From Pseudomonas sp. MF4836 (GTDB lineage Bacteria; Pseudomonadota; Gammaproteobacteria; Pseudomonadales; Pseudomonadaceae), in the NCBI RefSeq assembly GCF_002018875.1, contig NZ_MVOL01000008.1, forward strand, positions 186,001 to 250,000: 64,000 nucleotides of DNA. The letters run 5' to 3'. The notes beneath the pieces were generated by a model. The model had not been told where the DNA came from, searched no databases, and saw only the letters and a program-made list of their open reading frames with translations. Made by a program: the position numbers and the translations under genes. Positions 26,559-35,554 of the stretch are shown piece by piece (position 1 is the stretch's first letter; each line of letters begins with the position of its first letter).

Positions 26559-27260
26559 TTACTGGCTGCTATCCCGAAGCCGCACGGCCTTGAAAAGATA
26601 TTCAGCCATTTCCCAGTCTTCTAGCGTGTCGATATCTTGAACGCGATGTCGTGGCAGTACGATCGGTAGCGATCTTCTGCCAAAAATTACCCGGGTTTCC
26701 AGCCATGCGGCGGAGGTTCCCCAATAAAATTGGCCGGCGTCATGGTAGGCATGTTCAAGATCTTGAGAGCGGACAGTGAAGTACTCGGGGTTGAACATAT
26801 CAACGTGGCCATCGTCATCTATGCGGATGGCGCGTTGAATTGGAAATGCGTAGCTGGTGACCGAAAAAGCGTAATCCCCTCCTTCTTTATCCAGCGCATT
26901 CAACCCCTTGAGGATGTCCTGGCTGTCGATAAGAGGGGCGGTGGCATAAAGGCAGCAAACATATTGAGGGTTAGAACCTTGAAGGTTTAACCATTCAATG
27001 GCGTGACGCACTACGGGGGTAGTGCCCGTATGATCATCGGATAGCTCCGCTGGCCGCATGAACGGTACGCTAGCCCCATGCTGAACAGCAACTTCAGCTA
27101 TTTCGGCGTCGTCCGTAGAGACGATGACCTGTTCAAAGCAGCCACTTTTTAACGCTGCCTCGATGCTCCAGGCAATCATCGGCTTGCCGCAGAACTCTTT
27201 GATGTTCTTGCGTGAAATACGCTTGCTGCCACCGCGAGCAGGGATGATTGCGACGTTCAT
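26559..27260 (-). CDS. pseF: Pseudaminic acid cytidylyltransferase PseF
   Basis: A 233-residue CMP-sugar synthetase with the nucleotide-binding start MNVAIIPARGGSKRISRKN and the segment STDDAEIAEVA, typical of the NeuA/PseF family. DHTGTTPVVRHAIEWL and the short overall length match PseF. It activates pseudaminate with CTP to CMP-Pse, the donor for the transferase. It overlaps pseC by four bases and is separated from the wbpG-like gene by 27 bases. Confidence 0.9.
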   Translation of the reverse strand: MNVAIIPARGGSKRISRKNIKEFCGKPMIAWSIEAALKSGCFEQVIVSTDDAEIAEVAVQHGASVPFMRPAELSDDHTGTTPVVRHAIEWLNLQGSNPQYVCCLYATAPLIDSQDILKGLNALDKEGGDYAFSVTSYAFPIQRAIRIDDDGHVDMFNPEYFTVRSQDLEHAYHDAGQFYWGTSAAWLETRVIFGRRSLPIVLPRHRVQDIDTLEDWEMAEYLFKAVRLRDSSQ

Positions 27261-28417
27261 GCCGAGAGAGCCTTGCGCAGTGCGAGCACAACCTGATCCT
27301 GCTGCTGCTCAGTCATCGTCTGAAACATCGGCAGGCTAATGGCTTCGCGGTAATAGCCCTGTGCTTCCGGGTAATCTTCAGGCTTGATACCCATCTGCCG
27401 ATAGTAAGGCTGGGTGGACACCGGGATGTAGTGCACATTCACGCCAATGCCTTGCTCGCGCAGGGATTCAAATACCTGGGCATGTGTCTTGTCGATCTTC
27501 TCGAGCTGCAGGCGAATTACATACAGGTGCAGGCCGGAATAACTGTCTGGATGCTGCCAAGGCGTAGTCACCGGCAGTTCAGTCAGCAATTGATCATAGC
27601 GTCGGGCCAATGCGTGACGTCGGGCCACGTATTGGTCGAGGCGCTGAACCTGGCTAACGCCCAGAGCCGCTTGCAACTCGGTCATACGGTAGTTGTAGCC
27701 AAGAGCGATCTGCTGGTAGTACCAAGGGCCATCAGATTCATGAGTCATCTGGGCCGGATCACGGGTAATACCATGGCTGCGCAACAGCGCCATCTTTTCG
27801 GCCAACTCCCCGTTATTGGTCAGGGCCATACCGCCTTCAGCAGTGGTGATGATCTTGACCGGGTGAAAGCTGAATATCGTGATGTCGCTAAATCGGCAGT
27901 TACCGATGAACTCGTTCTGATACTTTCCGCCGATGGCATGCGATGCATCTTCGATGACCTTGAATCCATAACGCTTGGCTAGCGCATGGATGGCCTGCAT
28001 ATCGCAGGGCTGGCCACAAAGGTGGACGGGAACCACCACTTTAGGCAGTTTTCCTGCGCGCTCCGCCTGCTCCAACTTGAGCTCCAATGCCCGTGGACAG
28101 AGGTTGTAGGTGACGGGGTCGATGTCTACGAAGTCCACCTGGGCGCCGCAGTACAGCGCGCAGTTTGCCGAGGCGACAAAGGTGATTGGAGTGGTCCAGA
28201 GCCAATCTCCAGGGCCTACTCCCAGCGCCAAGCAGGCGATGTGCAGCGCAGATGTCGCGCTGTTCAGCGCCAGAGCATGCTCAGCACCAACATGTGCTGC
28301 TACCGCTTGCTCAAAACGCGGCACCATAGGGCCTTGAGTGAGAAAGTCGGACTGCAATACTTCCACTACCGAATCAATGTCTGCTTGGGTAATGTCTTGG
28401 CGGCCGTAGGGGATCAT
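27257..28417 (-). CDS. pseC: PLP-dependent aminotransferase PseC
   Basis: A 386-residue DegT/DnrJ/EryC1 aminotransferase. The PLP Lys is in SFHPVK (Lys188), with VIEDASHAIGG (about 154-164) forming part of the cofactor site. The opening MIPYGRQDITQADID is characteristic of PseC, which aminates C4 of the 4-keto product of PseB. It lies three bases after pseB. Paired with pseB and pseF it gives the standard order of a pse locus. Confidence 0.92.
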   Translation of the reverse strand: MIPYGRQDITQADIDSVVEVLQSDFLTQGPMVPRFEQAVAAHVGAEHALALNSATSALHIACLALGVGPGDWLWTTPITFVASANCALYCGAQVDFVDIDPVTYNLCPRALELKLEQAERAGKLPKVVVPVHLCGQPCDMQAIHALAKRYGFKVIEDASHAIGGKYQNEFIGNCRFSDITIFSFHPVKIITTAEGGMALTNNGELAEKMALLRSHGITRDPAQMTHESDGPWYYQQIALGYNYRMTELQAALGVSQVQRLDQYVARRHALARRYDQLLTELPVTTPWQHPDSYSGLHLYVIRLQLEKIDKTHAQVFESLREQGIGVNVHYIPVSTQPYYRQMGIKPEDYPEAQGYYREAISLPMFQTMTEQQQDQVVLALRKALSA

Positions 28418-28420
28418 GGA

Positions 28421-29419
28421 TCAGATACTCCCGATTTTTTCGCGATTGAGATCTATCCATGCCTGCAGCGCTTCACCGGTCATCCACTGGCTGTTGCTGT
28501 CACTGGCATAGACAAAGCCTTCGGGGACTTTATGACCGTCCTTGATGCGCTCTTCACAGGTCGACCAGTTGTTGATTGTTGGCAGAATCTTGAAGTGCTC
28601 CGGGTACTCGTAGGTGTAGTAAGCATCCTCGACGCTGATCATCTGCTCGTGCAGTTTCTCGCCAGGACGGATACCCACTACTTCCTGCTGTGCATCTGGG
28701 GCAATGACACGAGCCAGGTCGGTGACCTTCATGGATGGAATCTTCTTAACGTAGATTTCACCGCCTTCCATATCCTCAAAGGCATGCCATACCAACTCCA
28801 CACCTTCTTCAAGAGAGATCATGAAGCGAGTCATGCGCTCATCGGTGATTGGCAGTACGCCTTTATCCTTGATCGACATGAAGAACGGGATCACCGAGCC
28901 GCGAGAACCCATGACATTGCCATAACGAACGACGGAGAAGCGGGTTTCGTGCCCACCGGAATAGGAGTTCCCAGCGATGAACAGCTTGTCGGAAGCCAGT
29001 TTGGTGGCACCGTATAGATTGATCGGGCTGCTGGCTTTGTCCGTGGACAGGGCGACAACGCGCTTGATGCCTTTATCAATGCAGGCATCGATCAGGTTCA
29101 TGGCGCCGTTAATATTGGTCTTCACGCATTCGAAAGGGTTGTACTCGGCCGTCGGGACAATCTTGGTGGCAGCCGCGTGAACGACATAGTCCACACCATC
29201 AAGGGCGCGATACAGACGGTCTTTGTCGCGAACGTCGCCAATGAAGAAGCGCACGCGAGGGTCGCCTTCGAACTTCTTCGCCATGTCCCACTGCTTCATT
29301 TCGTCACGAGAGAAAATGATGACTTTCTTCGGATTGTATTTGGCGAGGGTCATCGGCACGAAGGTGTTCCCGAAGGAGCCTGTGCCACCAGTGATAAGAA
29401 TGGTCTGGTCGGTGAGCAT
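28421..29419 (-). CDS. pseB: UDP-GlcNAc 4,6-dehydratase (inverting) PseB
   Basis: A 332-residue short-chain dehydrogenase/reductase with the cofactor motif GGTGSFG (residues 11-17) and LYGATK containing the catalytic Tyr-x3-Lys. AAATKIVPTAEYNPFEC is typical of the soluble inverting dehydratase PseB, as opposed to the large membrane WbpM. It converts UDP-GlcNAc to the 4-keto-6-deoxy-L-arabino sugar, the first committed pseudaminate step. The start at 29419 (MLTDQTILIT) matches the family; the 26 upstream residues do not. Confidence 0.93.
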   Translation of the reverse strand: MLTDQTILITGGTGSFGNTFVPMTLAKYNPKKVIIFSRDEMKQWDMAKKFEGDPRVRFFIGDVRDKDRLYRALDGVDYVVHAAATKIVPTAEYNPFECVKTNINGAMNLIDACIDKGIKRVVALSTDKASSPINLYGATKLASDKLFIAGNSYSGGHETRFSVVRYGNVMGSRGSVIPFFMSIKDKGVLPITDERMTRFMISLEEGVELVWHAFEDMEGGEIYVKKIPSMKVTDLARVIAPDAQQEVVGIRPGEKLHEQMISVEDAYYTYEYPEHFKILPTINNWSTCEERIKDGHKVPEGFVYASDSNSQWMTGEALQAWIDLNREKIGSI

Positions 29420-29435
29420 GAACTGTAATCCTATT

Positions 29436-30698
29436 TTAAGCTTTGAAGTTGAACCAAGGCATTGGATGCACTTTGTTTGAAAGCCACCATGTGCCAACGA
29501 AAGAGAAACATTGAGTCAGCATGAATGCTTGGGCTGCACCTACCAATCCGTTACGTTCTACCAGGAAGTACATCAGTGGAATGTTTATCAATCCAGTGAT
29601 CAGGGTGATCAGTGCCAGAATCGAATTTTTATTTTCGAAAAAGACATAGTTGGTGACCATGTAGTAGCAGCCACCAAAGGCGAAGCCAATCGCAATGTAG
29701 ATCACCAGTTCGCTTGAGGCCTTGAACTCGTGGCCCACCACGAAGCTCATGACCCATGGGGCGAGCAAGCCAAAGGTGGTGGCCATGACGAGCAGGAACA
29801 CCATGTATAAATAAGAAAAGCCCACAATGCGCGAGCGCGGTATCTCTTCCTTGCTTGCCAGGTTTTTCATCAGCCAGGGTGCATAGACCTTATTGAAGGA
29901 CTCGGTAACCAGGCCTATCACTTGTCCAAACTGCAGGGCAACCATGTAAAGACCTGCCTGTCCCACGTCAAGCAACTTGACGATGATGAGCCGGTCGGTG
30001 GCGACAATGAGTAGCCCGCCAATGACATGCGGAATCAGTGGAATACCGAACTTCAGCGCGTCTCTGCAGTGGGCTCGCCACACCACGGGTTTTCTCAGCA
30101 GGCCGTCTTTCCACAGCCAGAACAATCCGATTACGCCAAACAGGGCTATGGCAATGCTTTGTGCCAGTACCCGGCCTTCCCACGCCATGCCGACCAAAAG
30201 TATGAGCACGAGTGAACCGCCCGCGTTCAGAAGGCTTTGCGTGACTTGAAACGCACCATATTTTTTCGCCTCACCGGCAACTTGCCAGAGAGACAGGCGA
30301 ATGTTACCGAGGAATTGGAAGCCTGAAACCACTACAGCGACCAACAGCCAGTCCATGGGCAAGCCAGTGATCGGTGCGAGCCAGGGCCGAAGGGCGAGTG
30401 TTATAAGGAAGATGGTCGTTGTACTGACGACCAGGATCCCCATGCATGTCACTACGTACTCGGCCAACTCTTCCTTGTTGAGCTGAAAGTAACGAACCCC
30501 AATGGCTCCATGGACGCTCAGGCCCGTGAATGCACTGATAATGCTCAAGCAAATGCCAAACATGGCGATGGTGCCGTAGTCCGCCGGGCTCAATACCCGG
30601 GTCAGAATGGGCAGGAGAAAAAATGGTATGGCCGCATTCAGGATATTCGCCCCGAAGTAAATGGCCGTGTTACTCACCAGTTTTCTACTGTCGCTCAT
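29436..30698 (-). CDS. wzx: O-unit flippase Wzx
   Basis: A 420-residue polytopic membrane protein with about twelve helices and the start MSDSRKLVSNTAIYFGANILNAAIPFFLLPILTR region typical of the polysaccharide-transport (Wzx/RfbX, MOP) superfamily. It would flip the undecaprenyl-diphosphate-linked repeat unit to the periplasm. The ATG at 30698 overlaps the end of wbpE by four bases. It is the only obvious multi-helix polysaccharide gene in the island; no Wzy-like polymerase was found. Confidence 0.88.
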   Translation of the reverse strand: MSDSRKLVSNTAIYFGANILNAAIPFFLLPILTRVLSPADYGTIAMFGICLSIISAFTGLSVHGAIGVRYFQLNKEELAEYVVTCMGILVVSTTTIFLITLALRPWLAPITGLPMDWLLVAVVVSGFQFLGNIRLSLWQVAGEAKKYGAFQVTQSLLNAGGSLVLILLVGMAWEGRVLAQSIAIALFGVIGLFWLWKDGLLRKPVVWRAHCRDALKFGIPLIPHVIGGLLIVATDRLIIVKLLDVGQAGLYMVALQFGQVIGLVTESFNKVYAPWLMKNLASKEEIPRSRIVGFSYLYMVFLLVMATTFGLLAPWVMSFVVGHEFKASSELVIYIAIGFAFGGCYYMVTNYVFFENKNSILALITLITGLINIPLMYFLVERNGLVGAAQAFMLTQCFSFVGTWWLSNKVHPMPWFNFKA

Positions 30699-31795
30699 TG
30701 ATTCGCAACGCCAGCCGCTACCAGGCACTCAACGATCCTTACCTGATCTTCGATCGTCAGGTAGGGGTGCATGGGCAGGCTCATTACCTGTTCTGCAACT
30801 TCATCACCCAGAGGCAAACGGGCGCTACTGTCCGCGACAGCCGGTTGCTTGTTCAGGGGAATCGGGTAATGCACGGCGGTTGGAATGCCCTGTTGCTTCA
30901 ACTTCGCCTGTACGGTGTCTCGCTCTTTTACCCTGATGGTGTATTGCGCGTAGACACTGGTGTTGTGGGGCTCGACGTAGGGAATCGTTTTGATACCGGC
31001 CTCAGTCAACAACTGTTCGTAAGTGTTGGCGACTTGTTGACGCAGCAGGATTTCCTTTTCAAAAAGCTCCAGCTTGGCCAACAGAATTGCTGCCTGCAGG
31101 GTATCCAGGCGGCTGTTTACGCCAACCCGGACATGGTGGTAGCGACGATCCTGTCCATGACGAGAGATTTGCCGGAGGATCACCGCCAGGTCATCGTCAT
31201 TGGTGAACATTGCGCCGCCATCGCCATAGCAGCCCAAGGGTTTGCTTGGGAAAAAGCTTGTGCAGGCGATGCTCGTCAGATTGCAGGAGCGCTTGCCTTT
31301 ATAGCTTGCACCGAAGCTTTGTGCGGCATCTTCAATCACCGGTACATGGTATTTGGCGGCGATACTGTTGATCGTGTCGAAGTCCGCACACTGACCATAC
31401 AGGGAGACTGGGATAATGGCTTTGGTTCGTGGAGTTATTGCCGCTTCCAGGTGCTTTGGGTCGAGATTGTAGGTGCGAGGGTCGATATCCACGTACACCG
31501 GCTTGGCACCTAGCAGGGCCACCGTTTCTGCGGTGGCGATGTAGGTAAAACCAGGTGTGATGACTTCATCGCCGGGGGCAATGCCCAGCGCCATCAGGGC
31601 GATCTGCAGGGCATCGGTACCATTGGCGCACGTAATGCAGTGCTTGGCCCCTACTGATATGGCGAGCTTTTCCTCGAGCTCGGCAACTTCAGGCCCGAGG
31701 ATGTATTGGCCGTGGGAGAGGACTCGCTGGATGCCTGCGTCGATCTGTTCTTTGATCAGTGCCTGTTGGCTTTTCAGGTCGATGAATTCGATCAT
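30695..31795 (-). CDS. wbpE: UDP-3-keto-GlcNAcA aminotransferase WbpE
   Basis: A 366-residue DegT-family aminotransferase with PLP Lys185 in SFFPSKPLGCYGDGGA and VIEDAAQSFGA (about 153-163). The position of the lysine and the motif match P. aeruginosa WbpE. It converts UDP-2-acetamido-3-keto-glucuronate to the 3-amino sugar, working with WbpB. It overlaps wbpD and wzx by four bases each. The distinction from PseC is clear from the N-terminus (MIEFIDLKSQQ) and the active-site segment. Confidence 0.92.
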   Translation of the reverse strand: MIEFIDLKSQQALIKEQIDAGIQRVLSHGQYILGPEVAELEEKLAISVGAKHCITCANGTDALQIALMALGIAPGDEVITPGFTYIATAETVALLGAKPVYVDIDPRTYNLDPKHLEAAITPRTKAIIPVSLYGQCADFDTINSIAAKYHVPVIEDAAQSFGASYKGKRSCNLTSIACTSFFPSKPLGCYGDGGAMFTNDDDLAVILRQISRHGQDRRYHHVRVGVNSRLDTLQAAILLAKLELFEKEILLRQQVANTYEQLLTEAGIKTIPYVEPHNTSVYAQYTIRVKERDTVQAKLKQQGIPTAVHYPIPLNKQPAVADSSARLPLGDEVAEQVMSLPMHPYLTIEDQVRIVECLVAAGVANQ

Positions 31796-32379
31796 GCGCA
31801 GCTCTCCTCCTTGCTCAATAGTTTCCCGTGCAGGCTGTAATGAGCCCCGGTATGTTCACAGATAGCCCTGGCCTGGCCTTCCACGGGCAAGTCCAGTTGC
31901 TCGCCGAACTCGCTCATCCAGCCAATTTGCCGAGCCGGAACCCCAACCATCAGGGCGTACGCAGGTACATCTTTGTTGACCACCGCGCCAGCGCCGATAA
32001 AGGCGAACTCGCCAATGGTCACGCCACAGACGACGGTGCAGTTGGCACCCAGCGTCGCGCCTTTTTTCACCAGGGTGTCCCGGTACTGGTTTTTGCGTTC
32101 AATCAGGGAGCGGGGGTTGTAGACATTGGTGAAGACCATGCTCGGCCCGCAGAACACGCCGTCTTCCAAGGTGACGTTGTCGTACACCGACACGTTGTTC
32201 TGGATCTTGCACTGGTCGCCAATCACTACCTTGTTGCCGACAAAGACGTTTTGCCCAAGCGACACCCCTTTGCCTATGCGCGCGCCGCCGCAGACATGAA
32301 CGAAATGCCAGATGCGCGAGCCTTCGCCGATCTGGGCGCCGTCATCGACTATGGCGCTGGGGTGAACTTGATAGGGCAT
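31792..32379 (-). CDS. wbpD: UDP-sugar N-acetyltransferase WbpD
   Basis: A 195-residue left-handed beta-helix acetyltransferase with hexapeptide repeats from about residue 10 to 140 (for example IGKGVSLGQNVFVGNKVVIG). It opens MPYQVHPSAIVDDGAQIGEGS, as in WbpD. It acetylates the 3-amino group to give UDP-GlcNAc(3NAc)A. The start at 32379 is preferred over a 20-residue extension that would overlap wbpB. Part of the wbpA-B-D-E set. Confidence 0.92.
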   Translation of the reverse strand: MPYQVHPSAIVDDGAQIGEGSRIWHFVHVCGGARIGKGVSLGQNVFVGNKVVIGDQCKIQNNVSVYDNVTLEDGVFCGPSMVFTNVYNPRSLIERKNQYRDTLVKKGATLGANCTVVCGVTIGEFAFIGAGAVVNKDVPAYALMVGVPARQIGWMSEFGEQLDLPVEGQARAICEHTGAHYSLHGKLLSKEESCA

Positions 32380-32386
32380 GAGAACC

Positions 32387-33337
32387 TCAGCGAGCCAGAT
32401 TGGCGAGGAATGGGTGCCCTTCGCCGTCCTGCGACGCAACCGGCGCAGCGCAACGGATGACTTCGACGGTTTCGACGCAGTGCCGCGCGTCCTCGATGCC
32501 GTAACCCTTGCCGTCCAGGATTGCCTGGTAGCTGACGGTGTGCAGATCGGTAAAACCTTCGGAGAACTCTATTTCCTGACCATCAACGGTGATCGAACGG
32601 TAGGTTGGCTTCTTTCCCTTGACGGCATCAGGCAGATCATTCTGGTCAATGGACAAGAACCAGCGTACTCGGGCGTTCTCATATTCCAGATACCCTGCAG
32701 CCTTGTAAGCACTGCTGTGGTGCACGACATTGCGCTGCAATTTGCCAAAAATGAAATGCAGCATGTCGTAGAAATGCACACCAATATTGGTGGCTACACC
32801 GAATGACTTGCGCTGGTCGCCTTTCCAGCTCTCCATGTACCAGTTACCACGGGAAGTGATGTAGGTCAGTTCGACTTCATGCTTGTGGGTACGCTTCTCG
32901 TTCTGGACTTTCTCTTTGAGGTCAATGATCGCCTGGTGATGGCGCAGTTGGAGAATGTTCCAGAGGCGCTTGCCGGTCTCGCGTTCGGTCAGGGCCAGGT
33001 CGTCCAGTAGGGCGATGGTTGGAACCAGTGGTTTCTCGCAGATGACATCGCAGCCCATGCGCAGGGCCGAAGTGATATGCGGATGGTGCAAGTAGTTGGG
33101 AGAGCAGACGGACACGATATCCAGTGCCTTGGCTGGATCACGCTTCAGGCGCCAGGCGTAATCGTAGAAACGTTCGAACTCGGTAAAGAACTCGCTTTGC
33201 GGGGAGAGACTGTCGATGATGCCGACCGAATCGTTGATGTCATAGGCACAAACCAGCTCATTACCGGTGTCCTTGATAGCTCGCATATGGCGTGGGGCTA
33301 TGTAGCCGGCTGCACCAATCAGGGCAAAACGTTTCAC
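32387..33337 (-). CDS. wbpB: UDP-GlcNAcA 3-dehydrogenase WbpB
   Basis: A 316-residue Gfo/Idh/MocA oxidoreductase. The NAD-binding start MKRFALIGAAGYIAPRHMRAI and the CEKPL motif near residue 93 are diagnostic of WbpB/WlbA, and the length agrees. It oxidises C3 of UDP-GlcNAcA; the NADH formed is recycled with 2-oxoglutarate in the known pathway. It lies seven bases upstream of wbpD and 48 bases after wbpA. Confidence 0.92.
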   Translation of the reverse strand: MKRFALIGAAGYIAPRHMRAIKDTGNELVCAYDINDSVGIIDSLSPQSEFFTEFERFYDYAWRLKRDPAKALDIVSVCSPNYLHHPHITSALRMGCDVICEKPLVPTIALLDDLALTERETGKRLWNILQLRHHQAIIDLKEKVQNEKRTHKHEVELTYITSRGNWYMESWKGDQRKSFGVATNIGVHFYDMLHFIFGKLQRNVVHHSSAYKAAGYLEYENARVRWFLSIDQNDLPDAVKGKKPTYRSITVDGQEIEFSEGFTDLHTVSYQAILDGKGYGIEDARHCVETVEVIRCAAPVASQDGEGHPFLANLAR

Positions 33338-33385
33338 TAGAACGCTCCAAATAACATTGTCTCGGATAGACCAGGACTGAAAAAA

Positions 33386-34699
33386 TTAAGCCTTGATGAT
33401 GTGGGCTTCAGGCTGGCGGTATTTACCACGGCTATCAATGATCAGTTTGGCGCTGGACTTGATCAACTCATAGTCAAACTTGTCGTGGTCAGTGGCTAGA
33501 ACAACAGCATCGAAGCCGGCCAGGGTATCGGCAGTCAAAGGCACGCTGGAGAGGTTGAAATGGTGTTCGCGCATCTTCGGGAAGACAGGCACGTGAGGGT
33601 CGCTGTAGGCGACAATGGCGCCCTTGGCTTCAATCAGTTCCATGATCTCGACGGAAGGTGACTCACGCATGTCATCGACATTCTTCTTGTAAGCGATGCC
33701 CAGTACAAGGATACGGCTGCCCTTCAGAGCGCGGCAGTCATCATTCAGAGCATCCACGAGCTTGCTGACAACATACTCGGGCATGGCCTGATTGACTTCG
33801 CCGGAGAGTTCGATGAAGCGGGTATGCAGGCCATATTCCCGCGCCTTCCAGGTCAGATAGAAGGGGTCGATTGGGATGCAGTGGCCGCCCAGGCCGGGGC
33901 CTGGGTAATAGGCGGTGAAACCGAAGGGCTTGGTGGCCGCAGCGTCCACAACTTCGAAGATGTCGATGCCCATGCGGTCGGCGACGACTTTCATTTCATT
34001 GACCAGGCCAATGTTGACCGCGCGGTGAATGTTCTCCAGTAGCTTGGTCATTTCCGCAGCCTTGGTCGAACTCACCAGCACTACGCGGTCGATGGCCTGT
34101 TCGTACAGCGCAACACCTACCTCCAGGCAGCTTGCGGTATGGCCGCCAACCACTTTCGGGATGGTGCGTGTTTCAAAGTCGGGGTTGCCCGGGTCTTCGC
34201 GTTCTGGGGAGTAGACCAGGAAGATATTCTCGCCAACCTTGAGTCCACCCTCTTCAACGCGAGGCAGCAGTTCTTCCTCGGTCGTCCCGGGGTAGGTGGT
34301 ACTTTCCAGGGATACCACTTGGCCGGCACGCAAATAGGGCTTTAGCGAGTCGGTAGTGTTGATCACGAAACTCATGTCCGGCTCGCGATACTTATTCAGC
34401 GGAGTGGGAACGCACAAGATCAATGCATCGCACTCGCTGACGCGGCTGAAGTCCACGGTCGCTTCAAAGCCACTGGCATGGGCGGCAGCAATCTTGCTGG
34501 CAGAAATGTGCTCGATATAGCTTTGGCCAGCATTCAACTGATTGACCTTGTTCTGGTCGACATCAATGCCCAGCACGCGAAAACCAATTGCGTTGTAGCG
34601 CAACATCAACGGCAAACCGACATAGCCAAGCCCGATAATGCCGATCAGAGCTTCTCTGCTCTTGAATTTTTCAATGCTTGCCTGTTTGATGTCTGACAT
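33386..34699 (-). CDS. wbpA: UDP-GlcNAc 6-dehydrogenase WbpA
   Basis: A 437-residue UDP-sugar dehydrogenase with the NAD motif IGLGYVGLP (about residues 22-30) and the catalytic Cys in GPGLGGHCIPIDP (near 260). It makes UDP-GlcNAcA, the entry to the WbpA-B-E-D pathway. The ATG at 34699 (MSDIKQAS) is used; a TTG one codon earlier is a less likely start. It is the first gene of the minus-strand glycan operon, preceded by an A+T-rich leader. Confidence 0.94.
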   Translation of the reverse strand: MSDIKQASIEKFKSREALIGIIGLGYVGLPLMLRYNAIGFRVLGIDVDQNKVNQLNAGQSYIEHISASKIAAAHASGFEATVDFSRVSECDALILCVPTPLNKYREPDMSFVINTTDSLKPYLRAGQVVSLESTTYPGTTEEELLPRVEEGGLKVGENIFLVYSPEREDPGNPDFETRTIPKVVGGHTASCLEVGVALYEQAIDRVVLVSSTKAAEMTKLLENIHRAVNIGLVNEMKVVADRMGIDIFEVVDAAATKPFGFTAYYPGPGLGGHCIPIDPFYLTWKAREYGLHTRFIELSGEVNQAMPEYVVSKLVDALNDDCRALKGSRILVLGIAYKKNVDDMRESPSVEIMELIEAKGAIVAYSDPHVPVFPKMREHHFNLSSVPLTADTLAGFDAVVLATDHDKFDYELIKSSAKLIIDSRGKYRQPEAHIIKA

Positions 34700-34734
34700 C
34701 AATTAAAACTCCGACTGGACTTTCGTCTTAATAT

Positions 34735-34763
34735 TGAATAAGTGTTTAATTTTAAGTTGTCAT
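34735..34763 (-). promoter_or_regulatory. Candidate sigma-70 promoter of the glycan operon
   Basis: On the minus strand, ATGACA (34758-34763) and TATTCA (34735-34740) are 17 bases apart in a markedly A+T-rich stretch 36 bases upstream of wbpA. The -10 match is weak. No canonical JUMPstart sequence was found beside it. Confidence 0.35.
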
Positions 34764-35350
34764 GGTGCTGGAAGTTTTAATTTTATTAAGTGAAATAAAC
34801 TATTAAAATCCAGGTCTGCCTCGAGCGATAATGCATAAGGCGGTCCCAGCCTCCAGCATGTCTTGCGCAAGACTCCTTTCGCGAGCTCCGTTTGTGACAG
34901 CGCGGCACACTGAGTATAAATCGGTGGCCCTGATCGGTCTGGCACACCAGGCGTCCGCGGTCAGTTGTTCGCGGTCATTGAGGCAAATGCTGGATTGGCT
35001 GTTCCCACCTGTGGACGAGTGCAGGCTTGACGGGCCTATGAGAAGCAGATCGACGTCAAAGCTGCTTATGGCAATGCCGCTTTTGCAGCGAGAGGCTGCT
35101 GCGAATGATGCGGTCAAAACTTCTCCCCCTGAGTGCTGCATACCGCAGTAGCCGCCGAATCTGTCGTCATTGAACGGGGCATTTTACCTGTATTCGGTGA
35201 AATGTCCGATAGCCTCGTCAAGGTCTTCGCTAGCTGGACGTCTGAAAGAGTCAGGTCGTGGGCTCAAATCGCTGCCGGCAAGGGGATGTGACGAAGAGGC
35301 TTGGGATGGGGGGCAAGCTGTTCAAAAAATGCACATCGCTCTGCAAGCCT

Positions 35351-35420
35351 TGTGGAGCAAAGGCTGTAGCACCTTTCACGCAGGTTATCCACAGGCGGCT
35401 CCACAGGGATTGGGGGTAAG
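35351..35420 (+). repeat. 70-bp imperfect direct repeat, copy 1, with DnaA-box consensus
   Basis: Begins GTGGAGCAA (35352), contains CAGGTTATCCACA (DnaA-box consensus TTATCCACA at 35385-35393), then CTCCACAG, and ends GGGGGTAAG. It aligns over its full length with the second copy starting 134 bases downstream. Confidence 0.75.
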
Positions 35421-35484
35421 CCACCCACAACTGTATGACCGTCTTATGTCATTGATCAAAAAACAGGCGATAGCCGTGAGGCCC

Positions 35485-35554
35485 CGTGGAGCAAGGTCTG
35501 TAGGAGCTTTCTCCCAGGTTATCCACAAGCTGTTCCACAGTGGATGTGGGTAAG
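35485..35554 (+). repeat. 70-bp imperfect direct repeat, copy 2, with DnaA-box consensus
   Basis: Begins CGTGGAGCAA and contains CAGGTTATCCACA (TTATCCACA at 35519-35527), the small palindrome TCCACAGTGGA, and ends TGTGGGTAAG. The inward-facing TGTGGGTAA is a one-mismatch inverted DnaA box, so the unit is roughly dyad-symmetric. Confidence 0.75.

Noticed and set aside
34803..35141. Minus-strand 112-residue open frame upstream of wbpA
   Set aside because: No domain, no ribosome-binding site and amino-acid content typical of non-coding sequence.
35148..35156. ops/JUMPstart element (minus-strand GGCGGCTAC)
   Set aside because: It differs from the ops core GGCGGTAGC, lies 450 bases upstream of wbpA and has no surrounding JUMPstart sequence.
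35351..35554. Replication origin because of DnaA boxes
   Set aside because: Only two consensus boxes, no A+T-rich unwinding element and no dnaA, dnaN or rpmH nearby.
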